DNA of 53,680 nt from Sphingomonas taxi (GTDB lineage: Bacteria > Pseudomonadota > Alphaproteobacteria > Sphingomonadales > Sphingomonadaceae), in assembly GCA_003243195.1 (NCBI GenBank), contig QFQI01000015.1, positions 1-53,680 on the forward strand, in the 5' to 3' direction. A model generated the notes under the pieces. The model did not search any database and was not told the DNA's origin. It saw only the letters and a list, made by a program, of their open reading frames with translations. This document shows positions 33,365 to 40,891 of this stretch, one piece after another (the first letter of the stretch is position 1; the number at the start of each line of letters is the position of its first letter). A program made the position numbers and the translations under genes.

Positions 33365-33829
33365 ATGGCGTTGACCGGCACGCTGCTGGGCATCGCGCGG
33401 CATGCCCGTTCGCGCGCGCCCATGGAACTGGTCGAGCGCGTCGCAGTCAGCGTGGAGGGCGGCATTCACGGCGACTTCCGCGGCGCGATGCGTGGCAAGC
33501 CGTACAAGCGGCAGGTGACGCTGATCGAGCGCGCCGACTGGGCAGCCGCGATGACCGAGGTCGGTCATGCGATCGCGTGGCAGGAACGCCGCGCCAACCT
33601 GCTGGTCGATGGCGTGGATCTGCCGCAGGTGGCGGGCGTCCGCGTCGCGATCGGGGCCGATGTGGTGCTGGAGATCACGCGCGAGTGCGACCCGTGCGAG
33701 CGCATGGAGGGGCTGGCGACCGGCCTGCGCGCGGCATTGACGCCGGACTGGCGCGGGGGCGCGTGCGCGATGGTGGTGCAGGGCGGCTGGATCGCCGTCG
33801 GTGATGGGATCAGGATCGAGGAACCATGA
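33365..33829 (+). CDS. MOSC domain-containing protein
   Basis: 154-aa protein with the molybdenum-cofactor sulfurase C-terminal (MOSC) fold. Signature: VEGGIHGDFRGAMRGKPYKRQVTLIE, RRANLLVDGVDLPQVAGVRVAIG, then TRECDPCERMEGL with the conserved cysteine and TPDWRGGACAMVVQGGWIAVGD. MOSC proteins handle sulfur or Moco transfer; the target here is unknown. Overlaps the pgk start by ATGA. The start is poorly supported because the palindrome at 33297-33363 abuts the ATG and no ribosome site is visible. Confidence 0.88.
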   Translation: MALTGTLLGIARHARSRAPMELVERVAVSVEGGIHGDFRGAMRGKPYKRQVTLIERADWAAAMTEVGHAIAWQERRANLLVDGVDLPQVAGVRVAIGADVVLEITRECDPCERMEGLATGLRAALTPDWRGGACAMVVQGGWIAVGDGIRIEEP

Positions 33830-35016
33830 GCAAGTCATTCCGAACGCTTGACGATATCGGTGACGTCACCGGCAAGCGCGTGCTGGTGCGCGAGGATCTG
33901 AACGTGCCGCTGCACGACGGCCAGGTCAGCGACGACACCCGGCTGCGCGCCACGGTGGCGACGGTCGCCGAACTGGCCGACAAGGGGGCGATCGTGCTGG
34001 TGCTGGCGCATTTCGGCCGTCCGAAGGGCGTGCCCTCGCCGGAGCTGTCGCTGGCGCAGATCGTGAAGCCCTATGAGGCGGTGCTCGGTCGTCCGGTCCG
34101 CTACGTCGACTGGGAAGGTGCGGCGGACGCGGTCGCGACCTTGCAGCCGGGTGACATCGCGGTGCTGGAGAATACGCGCTTCTTCGGCGGCGAGGAAAAG
34201 AACGACCCGCAGGTGGTGGAGCGTTTCGCCGCGCTCGGTGACCTCTACGTCAACGATGCGTTCTCCGCTGCGCACCGCGCGCATGCCTCCACCGAGGGGC
34301 TGGCGCACCGGCTGCCCGCCTTTGCCGGGCGCGCGATGGAGGCGGAGCTGGACGCGCTGGAAAAGGCGCTCGGCTCGCCGGAGCATCCGGTCGCGGCGGT
34401 CGTCGGCGGCGCGAAAGTGTCCACGAAGCTGGCGGTGCTCAAGCATCTCGTCACGCGCGTCGATCACCTCATCATCGGCGGCGGCATGGCCAACACCTTC
34501 CTGGCCGCGCGCGGGGTGAATGTCGGCAAGAGCCTGTGCGAACACGACCTGACCGGCACCGCGGAAGAGATTTTCGACGCCGCCGACAAGGCGGGATGCA
34601 CCGTGCACCTGCCCTATGACGTGGTGGTCGCCACCGAATTCCGGGCGAACCCCGCGACGCGCACCGTCAACGTGCACGAGGTCGCGCCCGACGAGATGAT
34701 CCTCGACATCGGCCCGGCCGCCACCGAGTCGCTGGGCGATGTGCTGAAGAATTGCCGCACCCTGGTGTGGAACGGCCCGCTCGGCGCCTTCGAGACGCCG
34801 CCGTTCGACACCGCCACCGTCGCGCTGGCGCGCACCGCAGCGGCGCTGACCAAGGAAGGCGGGCTGGTGTCGGTCGCCGGCGGCGGAGACACCGTGGCCG
34901 CGCTGAACCAGGCCGGGGTGGCGGATGCCTTCACGTTCGTCTCCACCGCCGGCGGTGCGTTCCTGGAGTGGATGGAAGGGCGCGAGCTTCCGGGCGTGGC
35001 CGCATTGCAGCGCTGA
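33826..35016 (+). CDS. pgk: Phosphoglycerate kinase
   Basis: Glycolytic kinase, 396 aa. LVREDLNVPLHDGQVSDDTR, FGRPKGVPSPELSL, NDAFSAAHRAHASTEG, VVGGAKVSTKLAVL, IIGGGMANTFLAARG, and the C-terminal VAGGGDTVAALNQAG are all present. Its ATG lies within the stop of the MOSC gene, so translation is coupled. Ends 25 bases before the palindrome at 35041. Confidence 0.98.
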   Translation: MSKSFRTLDDIGDVTGKRVLVREDLNVPLHDGQVSDDTRLRATVATVAELADKGAIVLVLAHFGRPKGVPSPELSLAQIVKPYEAVLGRPVRYVDWEGAADAVATLQPGDIAVLENTRFFGGEEKNDPQVVERFAALGDLYVNDAFSAAHRAHASTEGLAHRLPAFAGRAMEAELDALEKALGSPEHPVAAVVGGAKVSTKLAVLKHLVTRVDHLIIGGGMANTFLAARGVNVGKSLCEHDLTGTAEEIFDAADKAGCTVHLPYDVVVATEFRANPATRTVNVHEVAPDEMILDIGPAATESLGDVLKNCRTLVWNGPLGAFETPPFDTATVALARTAAALTKEGGLVSVAGGGDTVAALNQAGVADAFTFVSTAGGAFLEWMEGRELPGVAALQR

Positions 35017-35040
35017 GCGCCGCGCTTCGCGTCGCGCGTA

Positions 35041-35076
35041 CGTTCGTCATTCCGGCGCAGGCGGGAATGACGAACG
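35041..35076. repeat. REP-like palindrome, likely bidirectional terminator
   Basis: Perfect 13-pair arms CGTTCGTCATTCC (35041-35053) and GGAATGACGAACG (35064-35076), ten-base loop. Sits between convergent pgk and the hydrolase gene; core CGTCATTCC shared with 10403 and 23149. Confidence 0.8.
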
Positions 35077-35096
35077 GAAGCCGGGCTATCACCCCG

Positions 35097-35759
35097 TCAC
35101 GCGTGGGGGCGGGCACCTTCCCATGACGCACGCGACAGGATGGCGCGCGCATCCCCGGGGGTGCGCGCTTCGCCATGCGGCCCGCCGGCCGCGGCGATGA
35201 CCCGGCCGAGCAGCTGCAGCCCCTCCGGCCAGTGACCCAGCCCGCTCGCCGCATTGATATGGCCGCTCGCGCCATAGTCGATGAAATGGCTGCCCCAATC
35301 CACCGCCAGGCTGTGCGCCCGGTCGATGGAGATCCACGGATCGTCGGTGGAGGCCACCACGATCGACGGGAACGGCAGCGGCTGCTTCGGTGCGGGGGCG
35401 AAAGGCGCCAGTTCGGCGGCGGTGCCGGGGCGATCGACATCGGCCGGTGCGACGAGCAGCGCGCCCGCGACCGGCCAGCCGTAGGGCTGCGGACTCATCG
35501 ACGCCCACCATGCGATCGCCACGCAGCCCAGACTGTGACCGACGAGGATCACCGGCGCGCGCGCGGTCGACACCGCCTGGTCGATCTTGGTCACCCAGGC
35601 GTTGCGGTGCGGGCGATCCCACATCCCCAGGTCGATCCGCGAGGTGTCGGGGCGGCTCTTCTCCCACAAGGTCTGCCAGTGGGCGGGACCGGAACCGCCG
35701 AGCCCGGGAACGGTCAGGACCGTCGGCTGCACCGACAGGTCGAACGTGGCATGTCCCAT
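35097..35759 (-). CDS. RBBP9/YdeN-type serine hydrolase (alpha/beta fold)
   Basis: 220-aa alpha/beta hydrolase. Nucleophile elbow VGHSLGCVAIAWW (GHSLG serine near 83), an early PGLGGSGPAHWQTLWE with family-typical HWQ, acid loop STDDPW and catalytic His in GASGHINAASGLGHWPEG. This group (DUF1234/RBBP9) acts as small serine hydrolases of unknown substrate. ATG 35759 is chosen because homology begins there (MGHATFDLS); the longer frame adds only Arg-rich sequence. Confidence 0.85.
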   Translation of the reverse strand: MGHATFDLSVQPTVLTVPGLGGSGPAHWQTLWEKSRPDTSRIDLGMWDRPHRNAWVTKIDQAVSTARAPVILVGHSLGCVAIAWWASMSPQPYGWPVAGALLVAPADVDRPGTAAELAPFAPAPKQPLPFPSIVVASTDDPWISIDRAHSLAVDWGSHFIDYGASGHINAASGLGHWPEGLQLLGRVIAAAGGPHGEARTPGDARAILSRASWEGARPHA

Positions 35760-35986
35760 GACGTACCTCCTGCTTGCCGTATCGCGCCTTCTCCGGCCCA
35801 TAAGGTCCAGCGAGGCCGCGGCGGATGTTCCTGGGGTCGGGCATGCCGCGGCCTCTGTGATCTCATGTAATCCCTATTAAACCGATGAGCAATCTTGCGG
35901 CGCAGCAATTCGCACGGGGGGAGCGGCCCGTGCGACGAACCGTTCCGCGGCTTGCCCCGCCGCCCGCGACACGCGATAGCCGGGCG

Positions 35987-36730
35987 ATGGCGCCCCCTTC
36001 GAAACAACGTGTCGACCAGATGCTCGCGGACCGTGGCCTGGCGGAGTCGCGCACGCGTGCGCAGGCGCTGGTGATGGCGGGGCTGGTGTTCACGGGCGAG
36101 CGCAAGGTCGACAAGCCGGGGCAGTTGCTGCCGGACGACGTGGCGCTGGAGGTGCGCGGGCGCGATCACCCCTGGGTGTCGCGCGGCGGCATCAAGCTGG
36201 CACACGGGCTGGATCATTTCGGCTGGGACGTGAGCGGCGCGACGGCGATCGACATCGGGTCGTCGACCGGGGGCTTCACCGACGTGCTGCTGACGCGCGG
36301 CGCCGCGCGCGTCTATGCGGTCGACAGCGGCACCAACCAGCTCGCCTGGAAGCTGCGGCGGGATCCGCGCGTGGTGGTGCACGAACAGACCAGCGCCCGC
36401 GTCCTGACGGCGCGACACGTTCCCGAACCGATCGACCTGCTGGTGTGCGACGCCAGTTTCATCGGGCTTGCCAAGGTGCTGGAGGTGCCGCTCGGCTTCG
36501 TCCGCGCTGGCGGCCGCGCGCTGGCGCTGGTCAAGCCGCAGTTCGAGGCCGGTCGCGCGGAGGTCGGCAAGGGCGGGGTGGTGCGCGATCCCGCGATCCG
36601 CGCGCGCGTCTGCGCGGAGGTCGCGGCGTGGTTCGAGGGGCGCGGCTGGCGGATCGACGGGATCGTCGAAAGCCCGATCACCGGGCCGGAGGGCAATGTC
36701 GAATATCTGCTCGCCGCGCATAGCGCATGA
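35987..36730 (+). CDS. tlyA: TlyA family rRNA (cytidine-2'-O)-methyltransferase
   Basis: 247-aa protein with an N-terminal S4 RNA-binding domain (RVDQMLADRGLAESRTRAQALVMAGLV) and an FtsJ/RrmJ-type methyltransferase: SRGGIKLAHGLDHF, IDIGSSTGGFTDVLL (SAM motif), DLLVCDASFIGL and LVKPQFEAGR. TlyA 2'-O-methylates rRNA and was once called a hemolysin. ATG 35987 follows a frame without homology upstream (to 35885); the ribosome site is weak. Confidence 0.92.
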   Translation: MAPPSKQRVDQMLADRGLAESRTRAQALVMAGLVFTGERKVDKPGQLLPDDVALEVRGRDHPWVSRGGIKLAHGLDHFGWDVSGATAIDIGSSTGGFTDVLLTRGAARVYAVDSGTNQLAWKLRRDPRVVVHEQTSARVLTARHVPEPIDLLVCDASFIGLAKVLEVPLGFVRAGGRALALVKPQFEAGRAEVGKGGVVRDPAIRARVCAEVAAWFEGRGWRIDGIVESPITGPEGNVEYLLAAHSA

Positions 36731-36829
36731 AACCGTCGCGCGGGATCGTACTTTGCGCCATGTAGCGGATGGCATGGGCGGCGAAAGGGCGGAACCGTGA
36801 ACGGCGTGGCGACGAAGGAGCAATTGCGG

Positions 36830-37351
36830 ATGTCGTTCCTGCGCTGGGCGGCATTGGCGGTGCCGGCGGTGCTGCTGCTCGGCTTCCTGTCAGGGCGTGT
36901 GGTGCCATCGGGTGAGCAGAATGGCTGGTACGCCATTCTTTCCAAGCCCGGTTTCACGCCGCCGGGCTGGGCGTTTCCGGTGGCATGGTCGCTGCTCTAC
37001 GTCATGATCGGGCTGGCGCTCGCGCTGGTGCTCAGCGCGCGCGGCGCGCGGCTGCGCGGACTGGGGGTGGCGCTGTTCGTCGCACAGCTCGCCGGCAATC
37101 TGGCATGGACGCCGTTGTTCTTCGGCGCGCACCGCGTCGACGCGGCCTTCCTGCTGATCGTCGCGATCCTCGGGCTGTCGATCCTCACGACGATCGTGTT
37201 CGCGCAGGTCCGGCGCGCGGCGGCGTGGCTGATGGTGCCCTATATGCTGTGGCTGTGTTTCGCCGGGGCGCTCAATTGGGAGATCGGGCGGCTCAATCCC
37301 GATGCGGAACGGCTTGTGCAACCCGTCGCGGCGTCCCAGATGATCCGTTGA
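36830..37351 (+). CDS. tspO: TspO/MBR family protein
   Basis: Five-helix membrane protein (173 aa from ATG 36830) binding porphyrins and related ligands. Signature: LSKPGFTPPGWAFPVAWSLLYVMIGLALALV, then QLAGNLAWTPLFFGAH and VPYMLWLCFAGALNWEI in the last helix. AAGGAG nine bases before 36830 supports that start over GTG 36797. In Rhodobacter TspO regulates photosynthesis genes; no such context here. Confidence 0.9.
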   Translation: MSFLRWAALAVPAVLLLGFLSGRVVPSGEQNGWYAILSKPGFTPPGWAFPVAWSLLYVMIGLALALVLSARGARLRGLGVALFVAQLAGNLAWTPLFFGAHRVDAAFLLIVAILGLSILTTIVFAQVRRAAAWLMVPYMLWLCFAGALNWEIGRLNPDAERLVQPVAASQMIR

Positions 37352-37379
37352 CGCTTTTGTCTTGCAGGAAGATGTGCCC

Positions 37380-37655
37380 ATGCAGTCCGAAAATCATCTG
37401 TTCGGCGATGTCGCCAAGCTGTTCAACGGCGCGGCGGGTACGCTGGCCGGCATGGGACGCGAGGCGGAGGCCAATGCCCGCAGCCGCGCCCGCGAATGGA
37501 TCGGCGGACTCGATTTCGTCGCGCGCGAGGAGTTCGAGGTGGTGAAGGCGATGGCGGTCGCGGCGCGGGACGAGAACGATGCGTTGCGCGCGCGGATCGA
37601 GAAGCTGGAGGCGGCGCTGGCCGCGCAGGCGACGCCGGTCGATCCGCTGGCCTGA
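37380..37655 (+). CDS. ubiK: Ubiquinone biosynthesis accessory factor UbiK
   Basis: 91-aa helical protein of the BMFP/UbiK family, supporting aerobic ubiquinone assembly. Conserved parts: FGDVAKLFNGAAGTLAGMGREAEANAR, DFVAREEFEVVKAMAVAARDEN, and a C-terminal coiled coil (LRARIEKLEAALAAQ). AGGAAG precedes ATG 37380 by eight bases. Sits 28 bases after tspO, in a same-strand run to proC. Confidence 0.88.
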   Translation: MQSENHLFGDVAKLFNGAAGTLAGMGREAEANARSRAREWIGGLDFVAREEFEVVKAMAVAARDENDALRARIEKLEAALAAQATPVDPLA

Positions 37656-37715
37656 GGCATAAGGCGCGGCGTCCGTGGGGATGACGCGCGCCACCACGCG
37701 TGCGATAAGAATGTG

Positions 37716-38222
37716 ATGCTCGACGAAGCCGATCAATATGCGGAGCCGGAAGCGCCGCTCGACATGCTCGAATCCTATTTCACGGCGCACAGCTGGCCGT
37801 GCGAGCGCCATGATGATGAGATCACCGCTACCGTAAAGGGTAGCTGGACCGAATATGAGCTTCGCGCCCTGTGGCGCGAGGAGGACGGCGTCGCCCAGTT
37901 GCTCGCCTTTCCGGACGTCAAGGTGGCCGACGGGCGACGCGCCGCGATCTACGAGACGCTGGGGCTGGTCAACGAGCAATTGTGGCTCGGCCATTTCGAG
38001 ATGTGGTCGTCCAGTGGCATCCTGCTGTACCGCAGCGGCACCGCGATCGAGACGCGTGAGGGCGAGGCGACCATGTCGCTGCACACCGCCGAGCTGCTGG
38101 TCGAATCGGCGATCGACGAATGCGAGCGTTTCTATCCCGTGTTTCAGTTCGTGTTGTGGGGCGGCAAGTCGCCGGTCGAGGCGATCGCCGCCGCGATGGT
38201 CGAAACGCAGGGCGAGGCTTGA
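37716..38222 (+). CDS. YbjN domain-containing protein
   Basis: 168-aa soluble protein of the YbjN family, with a fold like type III secretion chaperones. It has LDMLESYFTAHSWPCERHDDEI, TEYELRALWREEDGVAQLLAF, LVNEQLWLGHFEMWSSSGILLYR and FQFVLWGGKSPVEAIAAAMVET. E. coli YbjN affects motility and stress; here it precedes proC by seven bases as in other alphaproteobacteria. ATG 37716 is preferred over the GTG at 37713. Confidence 0.9.
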   Translation: MLDEADQYAEPEAPLDMLESYFTAHSWPCERHDDEITATVKGSWTEYELRALWREEDGVAQLLAFPDVKVADGRRAAIYETLGLVNEQLWLGHFEMWSSSGILLYRSGTAIETREGEATMSLHTAELLVESAIDECERFYPVFQFVLWGGKSPVEAIAAAMVETQGEA

Positions 38223-38229
38223 GGACATC

Positions 38230-39015
38230 ATGCGGCTGTGGATGATCGGGTGCGGCAACATGGGCTCGGCGATGCTGCGCCGCTGGATCGCGAGCGGCGT
38301 GGTGGCGGCGCAGGATGTGGATGTCGTGAACCGTACCGATCGCGCGCTGCCCGCCGGCGTGCGACAGGCGCGCACGTTGCCGGACGGGCCGATGCCGGAC
38401 GTGGTGGTGCTGGGCATCAAGCCGCAGCAACTGGAGGCGGTCGCCGCCGTGCACCGCGATCGTCTCCGCGCCGCGCCGCTGCTCGTGTCGATGCTGGCCG
38501 GTGCCGATCCGGCGCGGCTGTCGGCCGCGTTTCCCGGGCCGGTCGCGGTGCAGACCATGCCCAATCTGCCGGTCGAGATCGGCCGCGGCGTGGTGGCGAT
38601 CCATGCGCCCGCCGCGCCCGAGGCTGCGCGCAGAGTCGTGGATAGGCTGATGACCCCGCTGGGGCTGGTCGAATGGTTCGACGATCCGGCGCGCTTCGCC
38701 GCGGCGGGCGCGCTGTCGGGCACCGGGCCGGCGTTCCTGTTCCGCTTCGTGGATGCGCTGGCGGCCGGGGGCGTCGCGACCGGCCTCACCGCCGAACAGG
38801 CGGCGGCGATCGCGCTGGCCACCGTCGAAGGCGCGGCGGCGATGGTTGCCGCCGATGCCCGGTCGCCAGCCGCGCTGGCGGATGCGGTGGCCAGTCCGGG
38901 CGGCATGACGCGCGCCGGGCTGAACGTGCTGGATGAGGATGCGGCGATGGCCACGCTGCTGGAGCGGACGCTTCGGGCGGTGGCGCGGCGCGGTGCGGAG
39001 ATGGCGGCGGGGTAG
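38230..39015 (+). CDS. proC: Pyrroline-5-carboxylate reductase
   Basis: Last step of proline synthesis, NAD(P)H dependent; 261 aa. Rossmann start LWMIGCGNMGSAMLRRW, PQQLEAVAAVH, TMPNLPVEIGRGVVAIH, and the C-terminal ALSGTGPAFLFRFVDALA and VASPGGMTRAGLNVL, which hold the substrate-binding helices. GAGG precedes the ATG. Convergent with the MarR gene with only 15 bases between. Confidence 0.96.
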   Translation: MRLWMIGCGNMGSAMLRRWIASGVVAAQDVDVVNRTDRALPAGVRQARTLPDGPMPDVVVLGIKPQQLEAVAAVHRDRLRAAPLLVSMLAGADPARLSAAFPGPVAVQTMPNLPVEIGRGVVAIHAPAAPEAARRVVDRLMTPLGLVEWFDDPARFAAAGALSGTGPAFLFRFVDALAAGGVATGLTAEQAAAIALATVEGAAAMVAADARSPAALADAVASPGGMTRAGLNVLDEDAAMATLLERTLRAVARRGAEMAAG

Positions 39016-39030
39016 GGTGGCGCCCGGGTT

Positions 39031-39537
39031 TCAGCCGCGCAATGCCTCCACCCGCGCGATCTCGTCGGCGGGCACCAGTCCCTCCAGCACCGCCCAGAAG
39101 CCGGTGACCGCGCCCTGTCCGGCGCGCGAATAGGCCGCCGACATCTTTTCACGCAACGCCTCGTACAGGCTGTTTTCCAGTTCGACCCCGGCCGGCGTCA
39201 GCCGCAGCAGCCGCTGGCGGCGGTCGCGGTCGCCCGCACGGGTTTCCACCAGTTCGCGCTCGATCAGTTCGTTCAGCACGCGACCCAGCGATTGCTTGGT
39301 GATGGCGAGCAGCGCGAGCAGGTCGCTGACCGGCATGTCGGGCTTGCGCGCGATGAAGTATAGCGCACGGTGGTGTGCGCGGCCGAGCCCCTGTTTGGCC
39401 AGCCCGCGATCGATCGAGCGCGTGATGTGCGCATTGCCGAAATACAGCAGCTCCAGCCCGCGCCGAATCTCGGTTTCGCGCAGGAATAGCGGCGAGGCGG
39501 AATGGGTTGGGGCAGCCATGTTGACCGGCTTTGCCAT
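39031..39537 (-). CDS. MarR family transcriptional regulator
   Basis: 168-aa winged-helix regulator. Pattern: YFGNAHITRSIDRGLAKQGLGRAHHRALYFIARKPDMPVSDLLALL then the recognition helix ITKQSLGRVLNELIERELV and the wing RAGDRDRRQRLLRLTPAG. It diverges from ilvE with about 70 bases between starts, so it may control ilvE or itself; the ligand is unknown. Start at ATG 39537 or 39519, neither with a clear ribosome site. Confidence 0.9.
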   Translation of the reverse strand: MAKPVNMAAPTHSASPLFLRETEIRRGLELLYFGNAHITRSIDRGLAKQGLGRAHHRALYFIARKPDMPVSDLLALLAITKQSLGRVLNELIERELVETRAGDRDRRQRLLRLTPAGVELENSLYEALREKMSAAYSRAGQGAVTGFWAVLEGLVPADEIARVEALRG

Positions 39538-39608
39538 CCGCCCTAGGCCACTGCAACCCCGGCGGGCCGACGATCCGTCGCACACCGCCGCGATCCTTGG
39601 AGGCTTTT

Positions 39609-40688
39609 GTGAACTTCGCGTTCGAACCGCACCCGTCCCCTGTTTCCGCGAACGAACGTGCTGCACGGCTGGTCGACCCGGGCTTCGGACGCGTCTTCAC
39701 CGATCACATGGTGGTGATGCATTATTCGGAGGGGCGCGGATGGCATGACGGCCGCATCGGGCAGCGCGTGCCGCTGACCATGGATCCCGCCTCCTCGGTG
39801 CTCCATTATGCGCAGGAGATTTTCGAGGGGCTGAAGGCTTATCGGCTGGAGGATGGCGGCCTCGCGCTGTTCCGTCCCGAGGCGAATGCGCGCCGCTTCA
39901 ACGCCTCGGCGCGGCGCATGGCGATGCCGGAGCTGCCGGAGGAGCTGTTCGTCGAGTCGGTCGAGCGACTGGTCCTGACCGAGCGCGATTGGATGCCGAG
40001 CGTGGAGGGCGGCTCGCTGTACCTGCGCCCGTTCATGATCGCGTCGGAAGCCTTCCTGGGGGTGAAGCCGTCCGCCGAATATCTCTACATGGTGCTGGCG
40101 TCGTCAGTGGGCGCCTATTGGAAGGGCGGGGCGCGGGCCGTGTCGCTGTGGGTCAGCCACGATTACACCCGCGCCGCGCCCGGCGGCACCGGCGCGGCCA
40201 AGTGCGGCGGCAATTACGCCACCAGCCTCATCGCGCAGCAGGAGGCGATCCGGCGCGGCTATGACCAGGTGGTGTTCCTCGACGCGGCGGAGCGGCGCTG
40301 GATCGAGGAGCTGGGCGGCATGAACATCTTCTTCGTGTTCGACGACGGATCGTTGCGCACGCCGCCGCTGACCGGCACGATCCTGCCCGGCATCACGCGT
40401 GACTCGATCCTGCAACTCGCGCGCGATCAGGGACTGACCGTGCAGGAGGAATCCTATTCGATCGACGACTGGCGCGCCGATGCGGCGAGCGGCCGGCTGG
40501 TCGAGAGTTTCGCCTGCGGAACCGCGGCGGTGGTGACGCCGATCGGCCGCGTGGCCGGCCCAGATTACGAACTCACGATCGGCAGCGGCGGCACGGGGCA
40601 ACTGACCGCGCATTTTCTCGAGCGGCTGAGCGCGGTGCAGCGCGGGCGTGCGCACGATTCACACGGCTGGCTGCATCGTATCGGTTGA
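39609..40688 (+). CDS. ilvE: Branched-chain amino acid aminotransferase
   Basis: PLP-dependent fold-type IV transaminase for Val, Leu and Ile; 359 aa, the long bacterial/eukaryote-like class. Catalytic lysine K198 in AAKCGGNYATSLIAQQEA, LHYAQEIFEGLKAYR near the N-terminus, LDAAERRWIEELGGMNIFFV and FACGTAAVVTPIGR. Starts at GTG 39609 with GGAGG six bases upstream. Last core gene before the tRNA-Gln. Confidence 0.96.
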   Translation: MNFAFEPHPSPVSANERAARLVDPGFGRVFTDHMVVMHYSEGRGWHDGRIGQRVPLTMDPASSVLHYAQEIFEGLKAYRLEDGGLALFRPEANARRFNASARRMAMPELPEELFVESVERLVLTERDWMPSVEGGSLYLRPFMIASEAFLGVKPSAEYLYMVLASSVGAYWKGGARAVSLWVSHDYTRAAPGGTGAAKCGGNYATSLIAQQEAIRRGYDQVVFLDAAERRWIEELGGMNIFFVFDDGSLRTPPLTGTILPGITRDSILQLARDQGLTVQEESYSIDDWRADAASGRLVESFACGTAAVVTPIGRVAGPDYELTIGSGGTGQLTAHFLERLSAVQRGRAHDSHGWLHRIG

Positions 40689-40724
40689 GCTTTCCCGCGC
40701 GTCACGATAAGGCGCGCGGCTCGT

Positions 40725-40799
40725 TGGGGCGTCGCCAAGCGGTAAGGCACCGGTTTTTGGTACCGGCATTCGCAGGTTCGAATCCTGCCGCCCCAGCCA
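40725..40799 (+). tRNA. tRNA-Gln (TTG), likely island attachment site
   Basis: Complete cloverleaf with acceptor TGGGGCG/CGCCCCA, anticodon arm ACCGG-loop-CCGGT with anticodon TTG, T arm GCAGG-TTCGAAT-CCTGC and encoded CCA at 40797-40799. A tyrosine integrase begins 92 bases downstream in the same direction, the classic arrangement in which the tRNA 3' end is the attB/attL core. A second copy of the 3' end is not in this window and should mark the far island end. Confidence 0.96.
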
Positions 40800-40891
40800 G
40801 TTTCTTATCTAAGCCTTTGTTTTAGCGGCAGAACATCGCTCGCAGTCACTGGATTGGGCCGGTGGGTGTGACGGCTCCATGTGGAGATGCC

